NCBI RefSeq assembly: GCF_030272615.1 | Contig: NC_081407.1 | Coordinates: forward strand, 269,130,575 to 269,194,574 | Reading direction: 5' to 3' | DNA length: 64,000 nt | Source of the DNA: Cryptomeria japonica | Taxonomy: Eukaryota; Streptophyta; Pinopsida; Cupressales; Cupressaceae | Shown here: piece by piece, positions 1 to 10,560 of the stretch | Numbering within the stretch: position 1 is the stretch's first letter | Layout: each line of letters starts with the position of its first letter | Translations under genes and position numbers: made by a program | The notes under the pieces: generated by a model | Seen by the model: only the letters and a program-made list of their open reading frames with translations | Told to the model about the DNA's origin: nothing | Database searches by the model: none

Positions 1-419
1 TCAAGTGTTCCTATTCCTTTCAATTTAGCTATTCCTTTCTTTGTCAGAAAATGATGAGTCTCTTGACAACTTTTTTGTATCTTGGCCTAAAATAGTGTGT
101 TTCAATTCTTCAAGTCATTTGTATCTTGTGCTAAGGTTTTGCATCTTAATTATGATAGTCCTCTTAGGACCAGTGGTTTTTGGAGGAAAAATTGTAATAA
201 ATTATATTCATATTATGCGTCTAATTCTCATTGTGTTTTTTTCTTGCTTGGGTTTTCCACGTAAATTTGTTGTTCATGTGTATGTTGTATACTTTCATGA
301 TTTATTACTATCGTGATTATATGGTTGTGCTTTAAAGTTTGAAGATTACAAATTAAGTACTTTGAACTCTAGACTGATTCAACCCCCCCCCCCCCTCTCA
401 ATCCTAAGGTGTGTTCAAC
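1..419 (+). repeat. 3' part of a copia-like LTR, cut by the window edge
   Basis: The stretch ends in a run of C followed by CTCTCAATCC and TGTTCAACA. The 3' ends of copia-type LTRs often look like this, and the nearby LTR at 5916-7304 has the same terminal bases TGTTCAACA on its own strand. No primer-binding site follows at 420, so this would be a 3' or solo LTR end rather than a 5' LTR. The 91-aa ORF inside it has no recognisable domain and I do not call it a gene. Confidence 0.4.
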
Positions 420-2950
420 ATAATGATTCTTCCTACTTCTCTCTAGAGTTAGCTTAGGGTAATGATTATACATCCTCATGTTTGGGTCAATGAGGTATCC
501 TCTCTTATTCAAACTTGGATAGGTAGTGTGAGAAGCTAATAAGTAAACCAAATATGATCTCATGTGGAATTTTGGGTTGTTCTTCACCTTGATGAGTTGC
601 TCATCCAATTCGTCGTTTATCATTTTCCCCCAGCCAATATTCTCTTTTCTAGCTGCAATGGTCTTTATGAACAAGAGAACCCATGGATTAAACTCCTTGG
701 CATCTGGTATACCATCCACTCTACTTAGGAGAGTGACATAGTCTTGGGCATCTAGGTGTAGGTAAGCCCTATGTACTATCTTTATTTGATTTACTTGTTG
801 ACTTTCCTTGGAAGTTCCTCTTCTTGATACACCTCTTAAATATGAGGGGGCTCATTTATTTGTTCATTTTCCTCATCATTTGTATCCCCTCCTTTAATCA
901 TGGAATGTAAATCCTCTTCACTCTCTTTGTCCAAGTCATCCATATCAACTAATGTGTTAGCAAGCGTATCTACTTCATTATTATTTTCTACCTCCTCAAT
1001 CTCCACGTTTACTTGCAGTAATTCCTCACCTTGAGTGTCATCTTGGGGAAGGCTTTCTTCTATTACCAACTCTTATTATTTATTTATTCCTTTCTCTATA
1101 TGAGTCTCTAGAATATTATCCTTTTTAGTTTCCTCTTCCTCATCTTCTTCAATATGAATGGTGTCTTGAGGTTTTTTTTCAATAGTTTCCTTTTCTGGTA
1201 CATTCACTAAAGAATGTGGTGGTGGGATTTCTCCTTGATCTATTGAAGTTGCTTGAGGAGGAGGAGTTTCCTCTTTAGCCCGAGCGGAAGGCACACCCTA
1301 CTCTTGTGTGCTAGGAATTTATGGACACCCTTTTCTTCTTCTTCCTATGCAATTGCTATTCTTCTTCTTCAAGTTCATCATTTGGCCAATTAATGATTAT
1401 CGTTACATGAATCCTTTTAGGAATTTATCACCCTTCCATAATCTGTTATGGATCCATGGAATCCCCTTTGGGACTTCTTTAGTTCTTTATTTGGTCTTGG
1501 ATGACCCATTCATTTGATGGAAGGAAGATGATGTAATAGTAATAATGGGAAGAGTTGACTTTCTTTTATTTTTCTTTTCATTACTTGTAAAGGGAGCCCC
1601 TTGGACTTATTTTCTATATTTCATTGGTTTGTGCACCTTAATTAGAACATGTTCTATGAAATCCCTAGCATGACCTATTGGGTGATTCAGAGGAGGTGGC
1701 TTCTAAGAGGAAGAAACCATCTAAGTGCTCTTCAATGTGCTAGCTTTCTCTTGTTGGGGATTTCCTTCTACCTATGGACTAGGAATAATTAGATAAGTAT
1801 TATTTATCCAATCTCAAGTCCAATGCAAGACATCACATGCTCTAATAATACTAACTTGTCAATAGGATAATTTGGTAATCAGAAAGGACGACCAGAGAAA
1901 TTTTCTATCCTTGCATAAATAAATTTTCAAAATTGGATTAACCAATAGCCAAACCTTTTGATCAATTCCATAACATCATTAGACAGTCTATTATTAAAAT
2001 TCCCTTGCAACATTTTGATGGTGTACATGGTAAAAGCATCATTTTCCCTATAAAAATGAGAATATTTTTGAAACTGAAATTGAGGATAGCGTCAGAGAAT
2101 TTAAACCCATTTGGTGCATTACCAACCTTATATTTATCTATAGTTCTTATCCAACATGTATACCACATAATAAGGCATATCAATGAAATAGACCTTATCT
2201 TCAATTTTGAGGAATTAGAAATAGATGTTACCATTGATATTCTTAGCCTTGTGTATCTTCTTGATATCACTAAGAACTTCTTTAATGTATCAGAACATCT
2301 AATTTTTAAAATTTGTAGCTATATATAAACGCATGATCTTATTAAGCAATGTGATTATATCATTAACTTCAGGTATGAAGTCACTTTTGAATAGGATTTT
2401 TGTATCTTTGAAGGTTTGGGCTTTCATATCCAATCATTAATGATAATTTCAAAACATATATTGGGTCCTTGATCATATATTTTATTTGCCTCTTCTTTAT
2501 TAATATAATTCATGGTTGGATAAATTGGAATTTCAGATGCTCTAGGAGAAGTTTGCCACAACTCTACCTTCTTGGGTAAAAATATTTCTTGAAAATTCAT
2601 CAATGTTGTACTATGAGTTCCACATAGTAGATTAGAAAGTGGAAAATAGTAGCTTTGAGTATTTAATTTGACACCATCCTCTTAGATAAATAAATAGAGT
2701 TTTCTTTCCATGCATCCTTTCTTTGAAATCATCCGTGTCTAAATAACCAAGATTGGTATCCCTTGCAAATCTCTAAATGGAGGTAAGATTAGATGGAGGG
2801 CTAACACCTTGAAATTCATACTTCATTTGAATAGTTCTAGAAACCTTGGGGATCTTGGGTTCTTTTGGAGCTTTTGTTCGATTGGATAGACCAACTATTG
2901 TTGAGTCACTAGACTTAGCACCTTTTATCATTGATCCTCACAAGATAAAC
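369..2950 (-). pseudogene. Decayed retroelement-type ORF of unknown function
   Basis: Several minus-strand pieces follow one another with stops and frameshifts between them: 719-369 (contains NPWVLLFIKTIAARKENIGW), 1069-836 and 1294-1076 (acidic, rich in E and D), 2270-1962, and a weaker piece up to about 2950 with IWRFARDTNLGYLD. The order is a globular N-terminal part, a middle part and an acidic low-complexity tail. Similar ORFs occur at 18.9-20.9 kb in this window, so I infer a shared family of LTR-element accessory or Gag-like proteins. No RT, integrase or protease motif is visible. The function is not recognised. The left end runs into the LTR-like sequence at 1-419. Confidence 0.35.
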
Positions 2951-4688
2951 AAATTTCCTAATGAATATCACGAAAATTACTATGATGGTCATTAACATGT
3001 TACTGCTGAACAAACTCATATCCAAAAGCCCTTTTCAAGTTTGCAAAGTTGTTCTTTTGGTTCATTGCAAGGTTTTGCAAGATAAATTTCACCTGTGAGA
3101 ATTTGGAGTAGATTTCATTTCTTTAAAATGGGGTATATTTCTACAATTGATGCTCAAACAACTTTAATAAAAGATTGCAAAAAATTGAACATACTTGTAT
3201 TTTTTGGGATTTTGCAATGATTTTCTCTTTAAAAATGGGGTTTAAAAATACACAAATGACAAACTTTTCCATTCAAATGACTCCTCTTGTGGACTTTTGA
3301 TAGTTGTTTCCTATTGAGTATTTTGTTATGAATCTTTGTTGAAATTGTATGTTAACAAATATGAGTGAAAAAGGTGATATAATATTCATAGATAGAATAC
3401 AAAGGAATTATTGGTAATTTTGGTGAATTGAGTCTCAAATCAATAAAATACTTGAAAATGGCACCTAATATTTGGAAGGAGAGATAAAAATGGAATACAA
3501 TTAACAAATTACCAACTATAAAAAAATAAAAAACCTTAAATAGGAACATAGAGAATTACCTAAAATTCAACACAATAGTTTTCCATTTTGAAAGATTAAA
3601 TCTTTTGGTGGGATTCGAACTTGATGCAACTTCTAAAAATGAGAACATGGGATTTGTGGGTTTGAGGTAAAGCAATGATCAAAGCCTAATTACTTCAAAA
3701 TCTCTACTACATTCAAAGCAATAAATTCTATGCACTTAATCATGGTGGAGCTTTAATCGTTTCTTCAAAGAAGAAGCTTAGTGCCACAAATTTTGCAGCG
3801 AATCCTTCCTACAATAGCTTGTTACTCAAATTTTGAAAAAATGTGTTTGATACATACATGTAGATTCTAAACACTTTCAAAATGGTGTTCGATTGAAATA
3901 ATTATTCATTTCTTTTGATCCGCAAACAACTTTACTCCTAAAGATTTTGTTAGTCATAAGAAATAACTATTTAAAATAGTTAATAATCTTGATTTATCCT
4001 TTATTTAACCTTATTAATTACCACTAACGATAATAGTAATGCATGTACAAACTTCCAACTCTAATTGAATGCACAAAATTGCATGGTCAAAATACTTTGG
4101 GGATTTGATCTCACTTTCTGTATCAATATTTCCTTGCACAAATTATGTAGTTATATAAATAGGGGTTAAAATACCACAAAACAAGATTTTATTAATTTTT
4201 TAACTCGACAAGGCTTAAGATATCTTTTTAGTTGATATTATTAGATGCAAAACCCACATAGAGACAAGAAACACAATTCCTTGAATTTGATGGAAAATTC
4301 ATAGTATTTATCCTTTTTCAAAATCGTTAGTATTGATCCTTTTCTAACTTCTCAAAACCTTTTTCCCAAAAGATAATATTTTAGATCAAAGGAACAAAAG
4401 TGAACAAATAGAGGGGTTCCTCTTTTACAATAGAAGATAAAGGGAGGGGTTATTTTTCCTCAATGAAAGATAGCAAAGAGGTAGCTATGAAAAGGAAAAA
4501 CATAATCAAGCAAATTGCAATAAGTTAAGCACGTCTCTCCAATTCTTATATTTTCTCAAACCTCGTTCACTTATTATATATGAGATATTGTCTATGCAAC
4601 CATTTATTGTACTCTAGGTTGCAACTCAAGTGAATTTCTACCTTACAAAGTGAACTTGTACCTTACATTTTTGGGTTTGAGATCCCAC
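2951..4688. other. AT-rich stretch, no gene seen
   Basis: I see no ORF with protein-like composition, no convincing terminal repeats and no RNA gene. A tRNA-like B-box (GTTCGAATCC on the minus strand, near 3610) has no matching A-box. The stretch is probably old non-coding retroelement sequence. Confidence 0.4.
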
Positions 4689-5915
4689 TGTAGTGTCAAA
4701 AATTGCATACCCCTTTGTAATTTGACCTACATCTTTTGTAACCACATTGGTGTCCATTCCCCTAGCACCTAAGTAGGCTCACTTCAGCCCTTGCATCAAC
4801 CTTTTTCCTCTCAGGATGCTCAAGACACCTTTCAACAACTATCCTTCAGCTTTTGTTTCATGTTAGCCGTGTGTCTCCCTTGTCTCCTATCATTTTCAAG
4901 TGTGATTCATTTGGACACTAGCACACCACGCAAACGTTTGCATGCAACACATTCGTCTTGTGACATCTTAACGTTCGAATGTCGGTTCTGAGCACACCTT
5001 TCCACTTGTCACCTATATATGTTGGTGGAAACGACTCTGAACCTTTCAAATGACTTGCCAGCCCTCTTTTCCCTCCTCTTCTCTCATTTTAAATCTATAT
5101 TTTCTCTCCATTTAGGCTCTCTTGGTTATTCAACCTCTCTTAGACTCTCTTACACTCTCTTGGTCTCTCTCTTGGCTCTCACACCTTTCTCTTGTTCTTG
5201 TTCTTGCTACAACATTCATAGTTTTCTACAACACTCCCAAGCTCTCACAATATCTCTTGCGACTCTCTTGGCTTTCTAAAGCCTCTTTGGTAATATCTTT
5301 CTATCTATCTATTTATCCTATCTTTGAGCATCTTGGGATTCATCACATTCCTTATCCATCAAATCCTTTGTCATTTATCATATCTTGCATTATTTCATTT
5401 ATCTTAAATTATATCAATCTATTTGATTGTCTATGGAGGTGGAAACACCAAAATAGGGATTTGACTGAGGCAAGTCCCCAAGCAGCTCCAAATATTTTTC
5501 CCTTCTACCTTATGTGTAGGTTGCATTAGTGAAGATTCATTTGGCTAGAGGCTTCATATCGTGGACCAGTTGTGAGATTGTCTTCTTCCTTTCCTTTGTG
5601 GCTTTCATTTCATTTATATAATTGTTTTACCTTCTTTTATATACATTTATCGCATTTAAATTAATCTAGAACACATATCTATTACATTGTGCCCTTCTGT
5701 GCGAACTTTGCATCCTGTCTGTACAAGACGCTAGCGTGTCCGCTATTGTCCATAATCTATGAATGTGTCCTTGTGCAAAGAGCTATTAGATGACGTACAA
5801 AGACATACTACATCTTGAGTGGAGAGGTCAGTTAGTGAACCTTTGAGAGGTTGTTATCCACCTGTCAAAGAGGTTCATTTTTCCCCCTCTACACCCACAA
5901 TATACATGTAGTGGG
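4689..5915 (+). repeat. LTR-like fragment
   Basis: It begins TGTAGTGTCAAAAATTGC, which resembles the first bases of the gypsy LTR at 54652 (TGTAGCGTCCTAAAATTG). A TATA-like CTATATATG lies near 5010, followed by a CT-rich transcribed-leader-like stretch. The right end is not defined and simply abuts the next LTR at 5916. No matching second LTR was found in the window, so this may be a solo or truncated LTR. Confidence 0.3.
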
Positions 5916-7304
5916 TGTTGAACACTTCTGGACTCTGGGAGGGGAGCCGAATCAACATATATTAAAACTTAACTATCTTAATCATTTATTCACCATACAT
6001 TCCAATTACCACATGTGTCGAAGTAAAGAATTGAAGCAAAAGAGAAATCATGCATGAACACCAAGATTTTTACATGGAAAACCTAATGAGGGAAAATCCA
6101 TGGTGAAAACTATCCCCCTATATGAAAATTGATTACCGAGTTTTAGGCTCAAGGCCAAGGAAGCACACTACTCCTGATTTTGACTTGCAAGACTAAGGCA
6201 CACAACCTTAAGGCGAGATATAAAAGAATTGCAATACTAAGATGCATGATCCTAGGGAAAGATTTTATTCAATATATTTGAATACAATATTTCAATATTG
6301 TTGAATTGTGGAGAAACCCATTTTCTAAAATGTTGATTATATTCAATGTTCTTGCACATCTAAAACTGACTTCATAACTATTCAACTACACTTGCGCACC
6401 TTCACACTTACACAATACACCATTCACACTTTTGTATTAGTCTTTTGTCTTCCTCCAAAATATTTCATCCTTTATATACCATTCACAACTAAAGAAACAA
6501 CAATTAGGTCAGCCTAATTAGATGTAACATCTAGAACATAAATATCCAGCCCCTAAAATTTCTCTAAAGAAACACAAAATGAAAATAAGATGTGTAAAGA
6601 ATCACACCATGTTGGTAAACCTTCCTATAAGTCCCAAATCAATGCCTTCAACACCGCACACTACTATGCATGGATCAAAACTGCTCAAGTCGGCTCTGAA
6701 GGATAGAATTGTTAATTTACACCAACCAAAGTTACTCAAAACATGATGCAGACCACCTAAACTCTTGCGGATGCACAAAATAGCATCCTCTAACACCAAC
6801 ATAGCTAAATCATAGAACCACAACACCACTATTACCAAAGGTGGAGGAATGCAATGCATTCCTGCAAATTGACACCTTGTTATTGCACAAGTCAATACTC
6901 AAATCATCACAAAATCAACTATAGTTGTAAATTGAGAACATGAAAACTAAGATATATCATGCATTTGCATCCACCAAAATCATCTTTCAACCACAAATCA
7001 AGATGAATCAATGTGACACAATGCAAATCATAATACAAAACCTTGTCTGATAGATAGTTTACTGGAACAGTCACACTTAGCCAAATCCAATTGTGAACCT
7101 ATGCACACTTCTCTAAAACTTTGAAAAAAACCCATAAGACAAATGTATATACCATTTAAAGCAATCTCCAAACATTTACATGAACACAAAATCAATCTAC
7201 TAAAGTTGAACTACTTCAAAATACAACTGAACATACTTCCGAACCAAAGTTATCATCAATGACAACAAGTTTGATATCAATGACACCAAAAACTCGTATT
7301 TGCA
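5916..7304 (-). repeat. Copia-type 3' LTR, minus orientation
   Basis: On the minus strand it starts TGCAAATACGAG at 7304 and ends AGAAGTGTTCAACA at 5916, so it has TG...CA ends and is 1389 bp long. A strong polypurine tract lies immediately before its start. It contains a stretch near 6060-6110 resembling the conserved 'lines of dashes and GGAAAACC' region common in copia LTRs. The partner 5' LTR was not found. The internal region that feeds into it is the coiled-coil ORF at 7.6-8.6 kb and 18.9-20.9 kb, which has no pol genes. Confidence 0.55.
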
Positions 7305-7321
7305 AAAATCTCCCCCTTTTT
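7305..7321 (-). other. Polypurine tract of the copia-type element
   Basis: The minus strand reads AAAAAGGGGGAGATTTT directly before the LTR start. Reverse transcription of LTR elements primes the plus strand at such a tract. It supports the LTR boundary at 7304 and its minus orientation. Confidence 0.55.
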
Positions 7322-7648
7322 CATTGATGGCAACACTTGTGCCAACTCCAAATCACTAGCATATCAACTCCACTAAATTACTTGTCTCTCCCCAAATGGT
7401 AATTCTCTCTCCCTTTGATATCAAGGACAAAGGGTGTCTTCACATCACAACACAAACTTAATCTACAACACTTATCCAAAGAGTTTCCTCCCTTGTCTAC
7501 AATAGCTCCCCCTCAGGGTATGAGTCAAATTGAAAACCAAAACTACATTCCACCAACCATCTACTTATTTTTCGTATGTATATACAGGAACAAAATTGTC
7601 TCACCAATAAAAACTAAAGCAACCTACATGGTAGGGGGCATAATTCCC

Positions 7649-8631
7649 TTATGAATGAATATAAGCTACATACAAGTAGTCTTCTACTCTTCTCCTATAA
7701 AGGTCAAAAAGGTGCATTGATTCAATCTTCAACAAAAGATCCTTTTCTTCAATGTTGCTAGCTAAAACCTTCATTATCTGCTCAAGCTTTTGAGAATCTT
7801 CAAATAATATCACCATACTAGTGAGTTTCAGATCCACAACATCTCTCATATGACCAAACTACTTTTTGATCTTCTCCTTTTGATCATTCTGTAGATTCAA
7901 CTTTATATACAAATTCTTTATCTGTAGCCTACCGTTACCATCTACATCATTCTTCAAGCCTATTAAACTAGAAAATTGTACAATTTGTGATTCAAAAATA
8001 TCTATTTGACCCTTAATGACTTTAGTGGATATAGGTCATTGGTGATAAAACTGATATGTTGCCACTACGTCATCCACACTCTTCTCAAACACTCTTATAG
8101 CTTCCTACAACTAGGTATGTGCATGTGCACATTTATTCACTAACTCTTATGGTCTCTTCTAATGCAATCTCTTCTCAACATATTTCAAAATTATTTCTTT
8201 CAAGTTATAAGTATGGTCCTTAAAGCCATTAAGAAGCACCTATAGCTACTCTGCATCTGTCAATGTCTCATCCAACGCAACTTCCAGAAATTTCTCTTGG
8301 AGAAACTTTACTGTATCATTGATCAATTTTGTACTCTGCATTTGTGATTTGGTGAAATTCTTGTGCTCATAGTGATAAGTTTATCACCCAAATGTACCAT
8401 GTGCAAGTGGGAAAATTAGTTAAGGTCCATCTAACTTTGAGTTATAAGTACCTGAAATACCCCAATAATTATCATTGGCTCAAACTATATCTGTAGTTTC
8501 AAAAGATTTGATACGGAATCTCAAGGACAACCAAAAGATTCTCCACCAAACATTGTACTTATCTCTTCCTTTGTCTTCTCTTTCATATGTTCCTTCTCCA
8601 AACTCTTCTTCTTCTCTTGTTTCTTCTCCAG
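7649..8631 (-). pseudogene. C-terminal part of a retroelement coiled-coil ORF, split by a transposon
   Basis: Reading leftward from 8631, the frame gives a highly charged segment (EKKQEKKKSLEKEHMKEKTK) ending FGGESFGCP and a stop, then further pieces with several stops. The last piece, 7849-7649, is leucine- and lysine-rich and coiled-coil-like (QKLEQIMKVLASNIEEKDLL). The upstream half of the charged segment lies at 18864 and beyond. Joining the two flanks across one copy of the target duplication keeps the frame open (EKILE then KKQEK). The function is unknown; I infer an accessory ORF of the LTR element whose 3' LTR is at 5916-7304. Confidence 0.45.
8626..8631. repeat. Target-site duplication, left copy (CTCCAG)
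   Basis: CTCCAG occurs at both edges of the 10.2-kb transposon (8626-8631 and 18864-18869). Because the element termini are G-rich, the duplication could also be read as the 4-bp TCCA with an element starting GGGTA. Both readings restore the same uninterrupted flanking sequence. Confidence 0.7.
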
Positions 8632-8684
8632 GGTAAGTGCACAAAGATGGTGGTCAAAAAGGGGGGTATAAGTGGACACTTTTT
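8632..8684 (+). repeat. Left terminal inverted repeat
   Basis: GGTAAGTGCACAAAGATGGT at 8632 pairs with GGTATGTGCATAAAGATGGT read from 18863 on the minus strand (3 differences in 20 in total here: two in the first half, none in AAAGATGGT apart from the C/T before it). After a short insertion unique to the left end, AGTGGACAC is again shared by both ends. Confidence 0.75.
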
Positions 8685-9493
8685 TTCAGAAATCAGGTGA
8701 ACCTGAACTTTGAGGCAAAATTTGAAAGTCATCCACTCAAGATATGAAGATAATCAAAGAACAAATATTGTATTAATTTGAATCTAGTTTCCAAACAACT
8801 AAACTTTTTCAAAATTGGATAACATTAAGGGGGTCAAATCCTTCGCGCATGAAAAACAAACCCTGATTTTTTTCTGAAAAACATAACATAGTGTCTGACG
8901 TGCACATCAAAAAAGTCATAGTTAGATTTAGTATTTTGACAAATCCTTTGGCAAAAAGATAGTTAAGAGTGAGCACTAAAAGTTGTGTATTTTTTTGTAA
9001 TTTTTTGTTGAGTATTTTATGATTGTTCCAATCGAGCACATCCTAAAAATTAGGTACCTGTTCATGTGTGAAGCATAACTTGCACTAAAACAAATGAAAA
9101 TATAATTTATTTTTTTAAATTGTAAAGAATCAAATGCACTACAATAATATATAAAGTTTTTTAAATTTGGATAATTAGATCAAAAATTATTAAAAACTGG
9201 TACATGTATGTCTGTGAGAACTATGGAGACACTGATAAAAGAAATTCAATAATAATGTTATTGTTGTTCAAATTTAAAAAAAATTATATGGTTAGAAACC
9301 TTAGAAGATCGGTGAAAATATGGTGGCAATTTTAGAAATACTCACTTGATGAAGTGTAAACCTGATGATGACAAAGTCGAGAAACCAAGTTGATAAAATA
9401 AAACACGTCAAAAAGGAGGGAAATGGAGGGAAATCAAACTTCCGACCCGTAGCTTTGTCATCCAGGCCTATTTCCAGGCCTAAACAATCAAAA

Positions 9494-10242
9494 GCACGTA
9501 CGGGGTACCTATGGTATAAGAAGCGAGTATGCGTTATCTTTACTATAAACAGTGCATACACACTACTTTTGTTTAAAATTTGGATGTATAATATGATATT
9601 GTATATATAATATGTGTATATGCATATAATATATAATATATAAAATATATATATGTATATAATAATATATAATATATTAAGTATATATACACACACATGT
9701 GTGTATTGTCTCTCTCTCTCTCTCTCCCCCTCTCAAGCGCGTATAGGGCACCTCTCTTTCTCTCTCTCTCCCTCTCCCCCCTTCTCCCTTCCTCCATACC
9801 CTCTCTCTCTCTCTTGCTCTCTCTCTCTCTCCCTCTCTCTCTCTTTCTCTCTCCATCTCTCTCTCCCTCTCTCCCTTCCTCCATACCCCATCCCTCTCTC
9901 TTCTCTCCCTCCCCACTCCCTCCTCTCTCTCTCTCTCTCTCTCTCTCCACTCTTTCTCTCTCCCTCTCTCCCCCACACCCTCTCCCTCTCTCCCTCTCCC
10001 CCCCCCTCTCTCTCTCTCCCTCTCCCCCTCTCCCTCTCCCTCCCTCCCTTTTCCTTCATATTTTTTTACTACAAATAACACGTACGGGGTACTGAGCCTA
10101 TTAGTTCCCTGCCCTACCATAACATTTTTAAGGCATAGGAGCGCATACGCAGTAATTATGAGTTCTAAGCGTGTACAAGGTGGAAAAAAATATATCGTTG
10201 GGTTTGCCAACATTTTAGGGACTAACAACGTGTATGCGGTAC
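9494..10242 (+). repeat. Left subterminal CpG-rich repeats
   Basis: About seven copies of a degenerate 14-bp motif, roughly GCGTRYACGCGGTAC, lie near 9494, 9523, 9737, 10079, 10141, 10169 and 10228. The same motif, in the same orientation, clusters at the right end (18622-18799). In other plant transposons, arrays of short subterminal motifs are transposase-binding sites; that role here is inferred. Confidence 0.6.
9597..10050. repeat. AT microsatellite followed by a long CT tract
   Basis: Alternating TA/AT runs (9597-9690) lead through CACACATGTGTG into about 340 bp of almost pure pyrimidine on the plus strand (9708-10050), made of CT, CCT and CCCT units. One subterminal motif copy (9737) sits inside it. 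All long ORFs here, on either strand, are low-complexity R/E or S/L/P translations of the repeat. Confidence 0.85.
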
Positions 10243-10268
10243 TTAGACATAGTTTTATTTACCCAAGA

Positions 10269-10310
10269 GCCTCAACGGCCTCAAAATAATTTTTTGAGGT
10301 CGTTGAAGGC
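10269..10310 (+). other. Strong imperfect hairpin ahead of the transposase gene
   Basis: GCCTCAACGGCCTCAAAA at 10269 pairs with TTTTTGAGGTCGTTGAAGGC at 10291, leaving a loop of about 5 bases; there is one bulge and one G-T pair. It lies between the left subterminal repeats and the start codon at 10561. A regulatory or transposase-binding role is possible but not shown. Confidence 0.55.
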
Positions 10311-10560
10311 CCCACTGCAACTGTGTCTACACTTCTATCACTATTGTATACATAGAAGCTAGTGAATTTTTTGTTTTTGCATGATTTCAAATGATGGAAT
10401 TGTTATTCTTATTAGTTTTGTCAATATTATTGTGATTGTTTAATAGTTTTGATTCAAAAAAATAATGATAAGATGCATATTTATGTTTATTTGTTTGTTT
10501 ATGAACTTTTGTTTACATATATATGTAATATGATTCTATTTAGGAAAACTGATATCAACC

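Noticed and set aside
3600-3640. tRNA-like B-box on the minus strand
   Set aside because: No A-box or cloverleaf is seen; a lone B-box is expected by chance or as an old primer-site trace.
9573-10228. Long ORFs on both strands across the CT tract (R/E-rich and S/L/P-rich proteins)
   Set aside because: They are six-frame translations of a dinucleotide-like repeat and have no independent coding evidence.
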